Below are positions 46,193 through 57,590 of a stretch of 64,000 nucleotides of DNA, in pieces (positions within the stretch are counted from its first letter, which is position 1; every line of letters starts with the position of its first letter). The stretch is taken from positions 3,881,501 to 3,945,500 of the forward strand of contig NC_056757.1 in assembly GCF_018687715.1 (NCBI RefSeq), in the 5' to 3' direction. The notes beneath the pieces were generated by a model that saw only the letters and a program-made list of their open reading frames with translations, searched no databases and was not told the origin of the DNA. A program made the translations under genes and the position numbers. This DNA is from Carya illinoinensis (lineage: Eukaryota; Streptophyta; Magnoliopsida; Fagales; Juglandaceae).

Positions 46193-48174
46193 ACACACCT
46201 ACTTCACTTTAATCATTTCTTCACCCCGTTCTTAGATAGAAACCCAAAAGAGCTCTCTCGGGTAGATTTTTGGGTCTTTTTGCGTGGAGATTTTCAACCA
46301 TTTGTAAGTATTTTCACACGATGACTCCTTCATAAAAGTTGTTCCTCTTTGAGTCTAGTTTCCGTAGATGTATTTTTCGTATCATTCCATGTTCATTTGG
46401 TTAGTAAAAAGTATTTTTAACCATAAAAAGGTCATTCTGGGCGTGAATCTGGAGAGTATGTTATGTTTTTGAGTTTTTGACCAATCTAATGGACATATCT
46501 TGGTCCGAAAATTTTATGGAGTGTTCTTAGCATGTGTTTAAGAGTTTTCATTGAGGTTTTGTTGCATGACTAAAGCTTTTGATGATAGATTTTCTTAGAT
46601 CTAGAAACTTGAAAACTAGAAGTGGCAAAACGGTTTTTATTTGGAGAAAGTTTGAATATTTCGAGATTTGATCTTACTTTAAAGGCTTTGATATTTTTAT
46701 ATGATGATCCTAAGTCTCTTATTTTCATGTTAGAATGTTATTTTGGAGATATTTAATATTAGTTTCAAATATATGATTTTTTTATGCAAGAGGATTTCGG
46801 TTAGGGCTAAGATTTGATGTTTTTGGATTAGATCCATGTTTATTTTTTTCTAGCTATGTGATTTTAAGTTTAATGGTTGGATCCTAATTAAGACACATCA
46901 TTAAACCATGTGATGCTTTATTTCGAAGATCTCATATTCTTAAGCCATTGATCAAGAGATTTATCAAAACTAGTTGAGGAAAAAGTTTCTGTTTTTGGAC
47001 TAAGTGTAAAACCAAAAACTCCAAATGTTATTTTATGATTTTGGTGACTTTAATTTGATGATTTAAAGCATGGTTGATGTTAGGATGATATTATGAATAT
47101 GTTAGAAGTAAGATTTGATTTTTGAAATTCTTGGAAATGTTTTGATTTAAGGTCAAAACTTATGATTCAAGTGTTTGGATCTTTTTACAAAAAAGTTTGG
47201 TGTTGATTATTAGCTTTTTCTAAATGGATGTTTTAAGTATGGTTTTGAACTTAAAATTGGAAGATGTTTGTTGCAAAATTTTGGTTTAAGCATGAGTTTT
47301 GAAGTTGGAAGGAATTGCAACAAAAATCAAGAGAAATGACCTATGGATGTTTCGGCTATAGTGTGTTTTCTATAATTGTGTTTTGTTTAAAATTTTTCGG
47401 AGTTGATATTTAAGTTTAGGACAAAATTTATATGAGGAATGTAAATTTTGAAAACTTTTGGAGTTAGTATGCAAAATCCTTAAATTATGGGTAAAACGGT
47501 TATTTTCCCACATGTAGTGAGTAAAATAGAAATTTTACTCTTTAAGTTAGTATTTTCCATATTTCAAATTATTAGTGATTTAGTTCTAACTTTTAGAATC
47601 ACTAATTACAGTTCCTCGTGATCACACTTGAAGTTTTATAAGAAACGCAGAGATCAAGATAAGTTAGCTTTTAACTTACTAGCAGTCTACTGTGTATGTG
47701 TGCTAAGTAAAGGAACTACAGTGTATATATGTGTGTTATCATATATGTCATGTCATGCCAAGTTATCACGTAATTTTCTATTATACAGAATTTATTCTAT
47801 CATCAATTTTTATCTGTTACATAATATATTCTGTCATGTATTACTGTACCTTACAATTACGTCATGCTAAGTATGTCATCTATTACATGTATGTTAAGTC
47901 ATGTAATATTCACTGTTGCAAGTATGTCATGTTAAATATGTTGTCTATTATATGTTATGCCACGCTACAAAATGTTTCTATCTCAAGTTGGTCATGTATT
48001 TCAAGTTATGTTCAACTCACGTTATGTTACCTCAGGATTTCAGTTCTTTCGTATTCCAGTCACATTTCATCTTGAGTACATTCAGTTTCGTGGGGTCCAC
48101 AACATCTGTGGCACACGAAGTATGGGGTCACAACAATTGTAACGCATACACTACGTGAGACACAGCAATTATGA

Positions 48175-48625
48175 CATGTAGAATACATAAGGCCACAACA
48201 ACTATAGAATATGTATTTACACGTAGAATACATGGGGTAACAATAACTGTGGAATGTGTATTTACACGTAGAATACATGGGGCCACAACAACTGTAGAAT
48301 ATGTATTTAACTGTATTGTGATGTGTAGAATACATAGGGCCACAACAACTGTGGAGTATGTATTTACACATAGAATACATGGAGCCACAACAACTGTGGA
48401 GTATGTATTTACACATAGAATACATGGGGCCACAAGAACTGTGGAGTATGTATTTAACTGCATTGTGATGTGTAGAATACATTGGGCCACAACAACTGTG
48501 AAGTATGTATTTACACGTAGAATACATGGGACCACAACAACTGTGGAGTATGTATTTTTCATGTTAAGACAAGTTTGTGTAGAATACATGGGGCCACAAC
48601 AACTGTGGAGTATGTATTTTTATGT
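48175..48625. repeat. Minisatellite in the 5' LTR, about nine to ten units
   Basis: Units of about 45 bp built from GTAGAATACATGGGGCC, ACAACAACTGTGGAGTATG and TATTTACAC, with some longer spacers. The period is a multiple of three in places, so both strands show long repetitive ORFs (for example HGATTTVEYVF); these are not genes. Confidence 0.93.
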
Positions 48626-49418
48626 TAAGTCAAGTTTCAGAACAGGTTTATGATAAGTCAAGTTTCATATCACGTTCATGTTAAGTCAAGTTTCAGAACA
48701 AGTTCATGATAAGTTAATTTTCATATCATGTTCATGTTAATTCAAGTTTCAGAGCAAGTTCATGCTAAGTCAAGTTTCAGATTAAGTTCATGTCAAGTCA
48801 AGTTCAGTTCATGTTTCAATTTAAGTTATGTCAATTATGCTATGTTGTACGCCAAGTTATGCTTTAATTACTTATGAATTTGATTATGCATTTATACTTT
48901 TACTGTCATCCATGCATCATTAGCTTGTGTGGAAGTTTTTGTTAACTTACTGAGATTTGTAATCAAATCTCACTTTAGTAGTCCCAACTACCATTCCCTC
49001 TGAATGGTAAATCTTGTTACAGGACCTGAAGGAGAATTAGAAACTGATCAACTAGACACAGTTGACTAAGCGACGGTGCGACGTCAATGTTAATATAGTA
49101 GTTAACGTAAATTACTACTTGTACGATGGAGTTGCATTTCTAGTACTTTTTGGATCATAACCATTTTGGACTAGTGTTGTAATCTGTTCAATGTGTCTTT
49201 ATGTATGAAGTATGTTTTAAGCATTTGGAATATTTTCAATTTGGTGCATAGTATTGTTAAAGAAAAAAATTATCCGATGCGAATATTACATAATGTTATA
49301 TGCATGTTAGGAACATTGCATCTTATATGTCATGAACGGGGGCAGGTAACCTTGTGTTGCATGTCTCAACGCTTCAAATGTCCGTCCGATCCCAAACGGA
49401 ATTTGGGGTGTCACAGGG

Positions 49419-49430
49419 TGGTATCAGAGC
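49419..49430 (+). other. Primer-binding site (initiator-Met tRNA type)
   Basis: TGGTATCAGAGC, three bases after the LTR end at 49415, complementary to the 3' end of plant initiator-Met tRNA. It fixes the LTR boundary and orientation. Confidence 0.92.
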
Positions 49431-49583
49431 AATACGTCTCTGGGCAGTAAATCCACATGTCCTTAGGAAATGCACCAAACATTAGGCTTGAAATTTTAGT
49501 CGTCAGTAGACTTGAATTTCTTAAGGTATGAAAGGTAGTATGTGGTTTTAATACATATATTCGTGTGTTTCAAGAAGGGACAT

Positions 49584-49835
49584 ATGACTCGTGGTAGAAT
49601 ACATCGAAATCCTATGGGAGATAACAATCAAGAGGATCAGAATTCCCTGATGGATGAAGGATTAGCTGAGGTGGTAAGTTTGCTGACCAACGTGTTTAGA
49701 CATCCACAACTACGGCAAATGCACATACTCATTAGAGTATATGCTGTCACTCAGAGAGACGTAGATGCTGGCGCCCCAGGAACTGCAGGAGCTGGTATCG
49801 TCACTGGTATTTTACTAGGACCTATGCGTGGTTAA
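49584..49835 (+). pseudogene. Possible gag N-terminal remnant
   Basis: About 83 codons from MTRGRIHRNPMGDNNQEDQN to a stop after GPMRG. Position (150 nt after the PBS) and the Arg/Asp/Glu-rich start recall the beginning of gypsy gag, but no capsid or zinc-knuckle sequence follows. It is truncated and of low certainty. Confidence 0.4.
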
Positions 49836-50550
49836 ACATAGTTAAAGTTGATTTGATTACAATTGATAGTAGTATTGCATTATGGTTATTTTGGAGTATG
49901 TCAAGTCATTGGGGTTGGTAAATTGTACATTATTTTATTCAAACGAGTCATTGTTTCTATTAATTGAAGTAGTGCTTGAGAATTCAGTTTGGAAGCTGAA
50001 TTGTTACCCAAGTGGTAAGAGTAACAATTCTCATTAGAAGTATTATTGTTCATACCAATGTAGATATAGAATACCTTTTAATAATATGAGAAAAGATATT
50101 TAGGGTTGATGAATGGTATTCTACATATTTGAATAATTGTTTTGATTCTGAGAATATGATAGAAATTGTGTTTGAAAGAGTAATTTGATTAGGAGAAGCT
50201 TTAGTCTTAGTAGGATTCATTTATGATAATAGTATTACCACGCCGCCAGTAAATGATTTCTGGCAAAACACTATCTTTATGGAAACATAGATCGATCTTC
50301 TTTTGAAGACTATTATATGGGGAGTAAAATCTTGGTCTTGAGGATTTATGTGAACATTAGGAACAAATCATTTAGAATTAGAATAATTGATAACTCATGA
50401 TGGATAAAAGAGTTATGACAATCATAAGAGAGAAAGTCTCAAGTTTAAGTTATTAACTAGTCAGTTATCGAAATACCACCTAGGAAGAGGACTGATTGTT
50501 GCGATTATAAAGAAATAAGCTAGTCCTAGACCAGTAGAACTCCTTGAGAT
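49836..50550. other. Mostly non-coding internal region of the gypsy-like element
   Basis: No protease, RT, RNase H or integrase motif could be read. This absence, with large LTRs, fits a LARD (non-autonomous large retrotransposon derivative). Confidence 0.5.
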
Positions 50551-50680
50551 TTTTATTAACTTGAAGATTACTGAGAGTTTGGATATGCATGATTAAATGC
50601 ATATTTATATGAGTCATTGGATCATGTCATATATATGAAAATCCCTGAAAGAAATAAAATGGAGCACATAAAACATCTAC
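50551..50680 (+). pseudogene. Copia RT fragment inside the gypsy-like internal region
   Basis: Plus-strand frame reading LKITESLDMHD and, after a stop, HIYMSHWIM, then KSLKEIKW. This matches the copia RT stretch before YMK-PEGF, and closely resembles 55170-55295 (minus) in the copia element. It leads directly into the antisense ORF cassette. Confidence 0.6.
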
Positions 50681-50742
50681 CAGAAGATAAAAACACAAAT
50701 ATGAATATTTGTAAAGTATTATTTTATTATCATAAAGCAAAA

Positions 50743-51171
50743 TTACAGAAATTTGAGACTTTTTGCCTCAATCTTTAAACGTTCTTGCTCTTCAAAAATC
50801 TGTATGTCTTTCCTATCTAAAGGAGTAGCCACTCGAAAAGAAGAGTTGAGCAAAGATTTTAAATCTCTGTTCTCTAGCTTTAGTGCTTCTATCTTCATGT
50901 TGGATTCTATAAGAAGCCTCTGAAGGATAGAAATATTCTCATGGAATTTGTCAACCCCACCAGTCCTGGATTGCAGTCGCTGAGAATATGCGACAATGGC
51001 TGATGAGTATCGGGTACCGAGACTCACAAGCTCGTAGATAAGTTCATTATCTGACTTATTAGTCAAATCATTATTAGATTGCATTATAGCACCTACGGAA
51101 GAAGCAGAAATAACTGGTGAACGAGGTGCAGAATACCTCATGTATTGGTAATGAGAAGATTGCTGAGCCAT
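50743..51171 (-). CDS. 142-codon antisense ORF of unknown function in a repeated cassette
   Basis: An intact frame starting MAQQSSHYQYMRYSAP. The N-terminal third is Ser-rich, the middle includes LVSLGTRYSSAIVAYSQRL, and the C-terminal half is Leu/Glu/Lys-rich (ISILQRLLIESNMKIEALKL, FEEQERLKIEAKSLKFL), compatible with coiled coil. No known family is recognised. Upstream on the same strand a TATA-like CTATAAAAGA at about 51276-51285 and two copies of TGTCAGGCGCCGCA (about 51355 and 51400) suggest a promoter. A second, broken copy with the same upstream elements is at 54040-54745. Both lie antisense to copia pol fragments. Confidence 0.55.
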   Translation of the reverse strand: MAQQSSHYQYMRYSAPRSPVISASSVGAIMQSNNDLTNKSDNELIYELVSLGTRYSSAIVAYSQRLQSRTGGVDKFHENISILQRLLIESNMKIEALKLENRDLKSLLNSSFRVATPLDRKDIQIFEEQERLKIEAKSLKFL

Positions 51172-51481
51172 TGCAAAGTGAGTAAGCAGAAAGAGATTGC
51201 AGAGTAAGAATGCAAACTAATTTCAGAAAAGTGAAGAAGATGAGATGCGAAAGAAGATGAACTGAATAATTCTTTTATAGAGAAAATTATGATGAATCAT
51301 CTCTCGTGAAGCCTTTCTCAACAAGAGACAAGAGCAATGTAGTATCATAACTGCGGCGCCTGACAACTACGAAGAGCAAAGTAGTGTCATAGCTATGCGG
51401 CGCCTGACAGCTACAGAAGACCTATAAAAATCATGCGGATCAGAGTTGTCTGGTCTAAAACAGAGGGCCACCGATTTTAAA

Positions 51482-51836
51482 AAAAAAAAAAGAGAGAGAG
51501 AAATGATAACGCCTTAATTTTGATGAATTCTCTACTAACTTTGGTATTTACAAGAACACTTAAAGTATATCGCCTATGTTTTTCTAAAGAAGAGTTTCGG
51601 AAAATTATTTACTTGAAGTTTTAGGTTTAGAGAGTGTCGATACAACTTGGCCAACATTGTGGAAAGAAGTATAATATAATTGTTGATTAAAGTAAGAGAG
51701 TTAAGGAATGACATAATCTCAAAGGTAAATATATACGGGATAGACACCAGGTTGGTAAGCAACATTTATTCCTTAACTTGTTATTTCTTACTTTCTTCGA
51801 TTTCCAGGACGAAATCTTTTTTTTAGGAGGGGAGAT
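51482..51836 (+). other. 3' end of the internal region with polypurine tract
   Basis: Non-coding. It includes TTTCCAGGACGAAATC, typical of the sequence before the 3' LTR in gypsy elements, then the purine run AGGAGGGGAGA (51825-51835) adjoining the LTR start TGTAACAGCCCG at 51837. Confidence 0.8.
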
Positions 51837-52701
51837 TGTAACAGCCCGTTAGAAATTTAATTGTGAAATTTTTATTAGCTTTAGGAACCTGGTGAAGACT
51901 CCATAAGTTTTTACGAATCGACTAATCGCATAGGTTTTAGCCTGTCAACATAGTTAGTTTTATCACTCACTATGGTGCCAGAAATGCGATTTTAATTATT
52001 TGAGATAGTTAGAAGTGTCAGAATACATTATAGTCTACACCACTAGGTTTAATTGAATATTTAGGATTTTTCAGTACTAAGTTTATTACGTTTATTTTTG
52101 GAGTGAATAGCAACCTCGGTAAATGTACTAAGCGCAATGTTTTCAAAATCACAGTGTGTAATGTCCAAATTAGGTTAGCGAAATTTTATTTAGATACTTG
52201 GCAAGATCTTAACCACACATAATTAATAGTATTAGATACTTGGCACAAAGAGAAACCATTAGATGGAATTGTGAAGGAAATTAAGGTGTGAGATCATGAC
52301 ACCTAAGCAAAATCTTTTCATCTGATCAACCAAATTGAGGCCCACTAAGACCCACGAATTTGGCCACCTTGGCAAGGCTTCTTGGAGAAGTTTCCTCCCC
52401 CACTTGGCAGATCATTCATTGCCACAAGCTGCACTCAATAGTATGGAGGAACCCACCCCATCAAGTACCATGCCTCATAACTTTTGTCCTTTGCCCCCCA
52501 CTATCTTTCACTTCATGTCACACGTATACCTCCACTCAATGATCATTAATGTCCAAATAATCCCCCTACAGAAGTCTTAAGTCGTGCAAGACACACTTAC
52601 TTCACTTTAATCATTTATTCACCCCGTTCTTAGAGAGAAACCCAAAAGAGTTCTCTCGAGTAGATTTTTGGGTCTTTTTGCGTGGAGATTTTCAACCATT
52701 T
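51837..52701 (+). repeat. Partial 3' LTR (first about 865 bp)
   Basis: Colinear with 45164 onward of the 5' LTR (one unit of the 275-bp duplication) as far as TTTTCAACCATTT. Here the 5' LTR continues with GTAAGTATTTTC but this copy switches to unrelated order. It is the left part of the palindrome. Confidence 0.9.
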
Positions 52702-53795
52702 TACAATATTTAACATAGTATGTCAGTTGACTAAGTGACGGTGTGACGTGAATAGACAACATTTTTAACATGACATAGTCTACACCATATATGTCATGCT
52801 AAATATGTCATCTATTACATGTATGTCAATTCATGTAATATTCACTGTTGCAAGTATGTCATGTTAAATATATTGTCTATTCACGTCGCACCGTCGCTTA
52901 GTCAACTGACATACTATGTTAAATATTGTAAAAGGGTTGAAAATCTCCACGCAAAAAAATCCAAAAATCTACCCGAGAGAACTCTTTTGGGTTTCTCTCT
53001 AAGAATGGGGTGAAGAAATGATTAAAGTGAAGTAAGTGTGTCTTGCACGACTCAAGACTTCTGTAAGGGGATTATTTGGACCTTAATGATCATTGAGTGG
53101 AGGTATACGTGTGACATGAAGTGAAGGATAGTAGGGAGCAAAGGACAAAAGCTATGGGACATGGTGCTTGATGGGGTGGGTTCCTCCATACTATTGAGTG
53201 CAGCTTGTGGCAATGAATGATCTGCCAAGTGGGGCAGGAAACTTCTCCAAGAAGCCTTACCAAGGTAGCCAAATTCGTGGGTCTTAGTGGGCCTCAATTT
53301 GGTTGATCAGATGAAAAGATTTTGCTTAGGTGTCATGATTTCACACCTTGATTTCCTTCACAATTCCATCTAATAGTTTCTCTTTGTGCCAAGTATCTAA
53401 TACTATTAATTATGTGTGGTTAAGATCTTGCCAAGTGTCCAAATAAAAATTCGCGAACCTAATTTGGACATTACACACTGTGATTTTGAAAACACTGCAC
53501 TTAGTACATTTACCGAGGTTACTATTCACTCCAAAAATAAACGTAATAAACTTAGTACTGAAAAATCCTAAATATTCAATTAAGCCTAGTGGTGTAGACT
53601 ATAATGTATTCTGACACTTCTAACTATCTTAAATAATTAAAATCGCATTTCTGGCACCATAGTGAGTGATAACACTAACTATGTTGACAGGTTAAAACCT
53701 ATGCGATTAGTCGATTTGTGAAAACTTATGGGATCTTCACGAGATTCGCAAAGCTAATAGAAATTTCACAATTAAATTTCTAATGGGTTGTTACA
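51837..53795. repeat. LTR palindrome: two 941-bp inverted arms, 77-bp loop
   Basis: Arms 51837-52777 and 52855-53795 are reverse complements with scattered mismatches. Each carries LTR bases 1 to about 865 followed by the same rearranged stretch: ACAATATTTAACATAG, then a piece of the LTR 3' region (GTTGACTAAGTGACGG), then a piece of the LTR middle. The loop (52778-52854) is LTR sequence in plus orientation (compare about 47870-47925). Confidence 0.92.
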
Positions 53796-54039
53796 AAAGT
53801 ACTCATGGGATGAGTTTTATCCTTATAAAAGTATTTCAAGACTTTATAATGAAAAGCCTTTGCGTTGATGCATCTCAATATTATGTACTAACTCTTTAAA
53901 TGATATAGTTGATAATGTTTTGGTAAACAAATTCACCATATTGACTCAAGAGCTTTAAATTCACTACTCTTCTGGAGTTGTGCTTAACATAGTTAATGGA
54001 GAAGTCATCAAAATTAAGCTGCTAACCTTATTTTTCAAC

Positions 54040-54745
54040 AAAAATGGTGGCCATATTTTTAGACCAGACAAGCGCCACAAGCTTTTACAGCTCTTCTGTA
54101 GCTGTCAGGCGCCGCAAAACTATGATGCTATATCTCTTATCTCTTGAAGAGAGATGCTTCACAAGATATATAGTGAAGCAATAGAGATGCTTTATCATAA
54201 TTTTCTCTATAAAATAAATATTCAGCTCATCTTTATTCGTATCTCATCTTCTTTACTTTTTTGTAATTAGTCTGCATTCTTACTCTACAATCTTTCTTCA
54301 TCTTTACTCTACAATGGCTCAGCAATCTTCTCATGACCAATATATGAGATATTTTGTATCTCGTTTACCAATTGTTTCTGCTTCTTCCGTAGGTGCTATC
54401 ATGCAATACAATAATGATCTAATTAATAACTCAGATAATGAAGTTATCTACAAGCTTGCGAGTCTCGGTACCAGATACTCATAAAGCATTGTCGCATTTT
54501 CTCAGCGACTACAATCCAAAACTTGTGGGGTTGACAAACTCCACGGGAATATTTCTATCATTCAGCGACTTCTTTTGAAGTCCAATGTGAAGATATGAGC
54601 AATAAAATAAGAGAATATGAATTTAAAATCCTTACTTAAATTTTCTTTTCGATTGCCTACTCGTTTATATAGGAATGTCATGCAGATTTTTGAAGAGTAA
54701 GAGCGTTTAAAGAATCAGACGAAGAGCCTCAAATTTCTATAATTT
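54040..54745 (+). pseudogene. Broken second copy of the antisense ORF cassette
   Basis: Promoter-like region with TGTCAGGCGCCGCA at about 54102 and TATA-like CTATAAAATAAATA at about 54205, then ATG at about 54314. It reads MAQQSSHDQYMRYF and, further on, ASSVGAIMQYNNDL before an in-frame TAA after TRYS (near 54483) and later stops. It lies antisense to degenerate copia pol (LIETPEELMKT, minus, near 55000). The intact copy is at 50743-51171. Confidence 0.7.
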
Positions 54746-57370
54746 TGTTTCGAGATAATAAATAATATTTCTCAAATATTCATATTTGTGTTTCTATCTT
54801 CTGGTAGATGTTCTGTGTGCTTCATTTTATTTCTCCTTTAATAATGCACACTTCTTACAAAATCGTAATTGGATCTAAAATACTAATTGCATTTAAGATA
54901 TGGTATTTCAGAACTAATAATTTCATTCATCTCCTCCTTGAAGTCGCAAGGGTTTCAGATTTATATTTCAAATATGTACAGTTTTCATGAGCTCTTCTGG
55001 AGTCTCAATGATATTTAAATCAGCTATATATACTGCAATAAGTTAATATAGATACTGAAAATATATGGAAAATAGTTTGTTCCACTTGCGTTTAGATTGT
55101 TTTAAATCATATAAGGATTTTTGAAATTTAATAAAATACATATTTCTGGATGTATTCAGATTAGAAGTTTCAGATATTTTATATCTTTCAGAAATTTTCA
55201 TATATATGTCATGATCCAATAATCTATATAAATATGCAGTTAATCATGCATATCCAAACTCTCAGTAACTTTCAAGCTAATAAAAATCTCAATATAATTT
55301 CAACAATTTTAAAAGCATATTAATATTGTTTCTGCGAGAAAACGACTCGTAATTTATATATCACATTTTCATTTCCTTTATATAAATATCCACTGATATT
55401 CAACAAGTATCACATCTTTAGGTGTTTGGACTACGAGTCTATATGTATCACATTTTACTAGTGATATCAACTCTGCAAATTGTCTGCGAGAAACTGACTC
55501 GTGATTTATATATCATATTTTCATTTCCTTTATATAAATACCTACTGATATTCAACAAGCATCACCTCTTTAAATGTTTGGTCTACCAGTTCATATGCAT
55601 CATATTTTACTAGTGATATCAATTCTGCAAGATTTGTTTCTTTCAAATTTGGCCAATATTTTTACGTCGGTATTTTTCGACGGTTCTTGGTTCACTTTAT
55701 TTATTACTTCTGGTAATGTCAAGTGCCATTTTATATGAAAATACGTTGTCAACAACGGTTTTATTTTTATCCAGAATTTTTCTAATATTCATGAAATGTA
55801 TCAAGATCTCGTTATTTTCATGTACATGTCCATCTTCAAGGGAATACATTTTATGAAAAACCTCTTCAGGAGGCACTCTTCAGGAGGTTTATACTATTCA
55901 GGAGTTTATATGAGAGAATTTTATACAGAAAATTTGGATGGATCTTATCACTTGTTTTGTGAATACAGCCTCTTCAGGAGCACCAAATTATCTGTGCTTT
56001 TCTCTTTTGAGATGCTTTATCTTTTGTATCAATAGGTCTCACATGCTTTTAGACATGTCTTATGTTCATTAGACTGCTAAATTTCTTAATTGTCTACGGG
56101 GACTTCAATCCACGCTGGGATTTTAGCAGCTAGAATATAAGACATTTTTATCTTATTGCATCCATAATTTAATTATCATCTGGACTTCCAGTTCACTTAT
56201 GATAATCAAGATAATATCAAATTATTTCATTTTATTTGCTTCTAGCAAATTTTTCTTTCCACTCCTGGTGGTAAAACTTTATTGTAAAAGAATCTTCTGA
56301 TTCTTTTATGGACGTTCATATGAAAATTTATTCGATTTATCGTAATTGATTTTAGACGATCAAGATAATCATGAAAACATACAAATATTCTGAATCATAT
56401 TACTTTTGATGCATCATACAATATTTGATTCAATAATTGTATAATATCATCTCAAAGAGAAAACTGGTAGTTTTCCCAGTACGAGCTTCTGGCCGAAAAT
56501 TGTAAAAGTATTATAAAGATATTCATTACCACATCCAATCTCTTAGTTTATTTGAATAAAATGTATCATTCTCTTCACTTCAGGGAATAAAATAATATAA
56601 ATCCAATATCATTCTCTTCAGGGAATGATGTGAAACTATTAGAACATGACTAATGATTTTTTTATCAAAAATTCATTATTTTGCTTAGCCACTAGAAGAC
56701 CAGATATAAATTTAAAATATATTGTAAAATTTTACATTCAATATTGCTACTTCAGGAGCACATTCGAGGCATTCATTTTAAAGATATATTATTTAATGAT
56801 TTTTCTCTACACAATTTCAATTATGCAATTTCAGGTACATTAATCCTAATGAGTTTTTGGTACACGTAACACTCATTTAAACTATCTCACAAAATCAATA
56901 GATCTTTTATTATGAGATATTCAATAAAATTATTGGTTTAGATAAATCTTTCAGAGATGCTTAATTTCTATTCCAAGATTAATCATAATATGAGATACTC
57001 AATAAAATTATTAGTTTAGAGCGATCTTTCAGAAATACTCAATTTCTATTCCATAATGAAACTTAATATGAGATACCCAATAAAATTATTGGTTTAGGGT
57101 AATCCTTCGGGGATGCTCCATTTCTATTCCAAAATGAATCTTATCATCAATAATTCATAACAAGTATAAAGAGTAAATAGAACTTGTATATAAACTATGT
57201 GAATAAAAATTTACCACAGATATAACTAAGATGTAAACTATAATTTTATCACGTAATAATAATGAATATAATTTTTAATACTCACATTGGAAATTGCAAA
57301 TAATATATTGAAAAACTTACTTGAAGTAGAAAACTACTAGCTTCAAAATCGTCAGAACCTTCGTGCTGAT
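54746..57370 (-). pseudogene. Degenerate copia internal region
   Basis: Minus-strand traces of RT remain, for example IYMKISERYKISE, MYFIKFQKSLYDLKQS near 55090-55190 and LIETPEELMKT near 55000, with many stops. The remainder to 57370 is AT-rich and too degraded to assign domains. Confidence 0.6.
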
Positions 57371-57590
57371 AATGTGTTATGAAACTAAAAAAGAAATGAT
57401 ATTGTAAGAGAAAGAGTTGTTATTCAAATGCAAAACTTGATGATATACAAATGAATGATACCCATATATATAGGAGTACAAATGAGTAGATATAGCTTAA
57501 GTCTTAATTGATGGGTAAAGATAGATCTTAATTGATGGCTCAATGGTATTAATTAATGACAATGTATGGCCATACAATAAATTTATAACA

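Larger units (their letters stand above)
45164..49415 (+). repeat. 5' LTR, 4.25 kb
   Basis: Starts TGTAACAGCCCACTAG and ends GGGGTGTCACA, directly followed by a primer-binding site. It is unusually long for an LTR. It contains a 275-bp tandem duplication and a minisatellite, listed separately. A splice-donor-like TTTGTAAGTATT lies at about 46300, after the likely U3 region. Confidence 0.9.
45068..53795. mobile_element. Nested 8.7-kb Ty3/gypsy (LARD-like) insertion with 5-bp TSD AAAGT
   Basis: The target repeats AAAGT lie at 45063-45067 and 53796-53800, and the copia pol frame is interrupted exactly there. The outer ends are inverted LTR ends: TGTGACGCCCCC... at left (96 bp, 45068-45163, the reversed LTR 3' end) and ...GGGTTGTTACA at right (the reversed LTR 5' end). 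Inside is a plus-strand element: LTR 45164-49415, PBS, internal region, PPT, and partial LTR 51837-52701. It looks like a plus-strand copy inserted in, or recombined with, a minus-strand LTR of its own family. Confidence 0.8.
43938..57590 (-). mobile_element. Degenerate Ty1/copia element (minus strand), split by a nested retroelement
   Basis: LTRs are 43938-44039 (102 bp, internally deleted) and 57375-57590 (216 bp). Both read TGTTATAAA...ATAACA on the minus strand. Next to the right LTR is a primer-site-like TTATCAGCACGA (minus); next to the left LTR is an A/G-rich polypurine-like run. Pol remnants lie on the minus strand at both sides of the nested insertion (44339-45062 and 53801-57370). 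The interior right of the insertion is scrambled and full of stops. The left LTR is shortened by about 110 bp. Confidence 0.8.

Noticed and set aside
48060..48653. CRISPR-like regular array and long repetitive ORFs
   Set aside because: Units are contiguous imperfect repeats without unique spacers, lie inside an LTR, and recur in the solo LTR at 6296-6560. It is a minisatellite in a plant genome.
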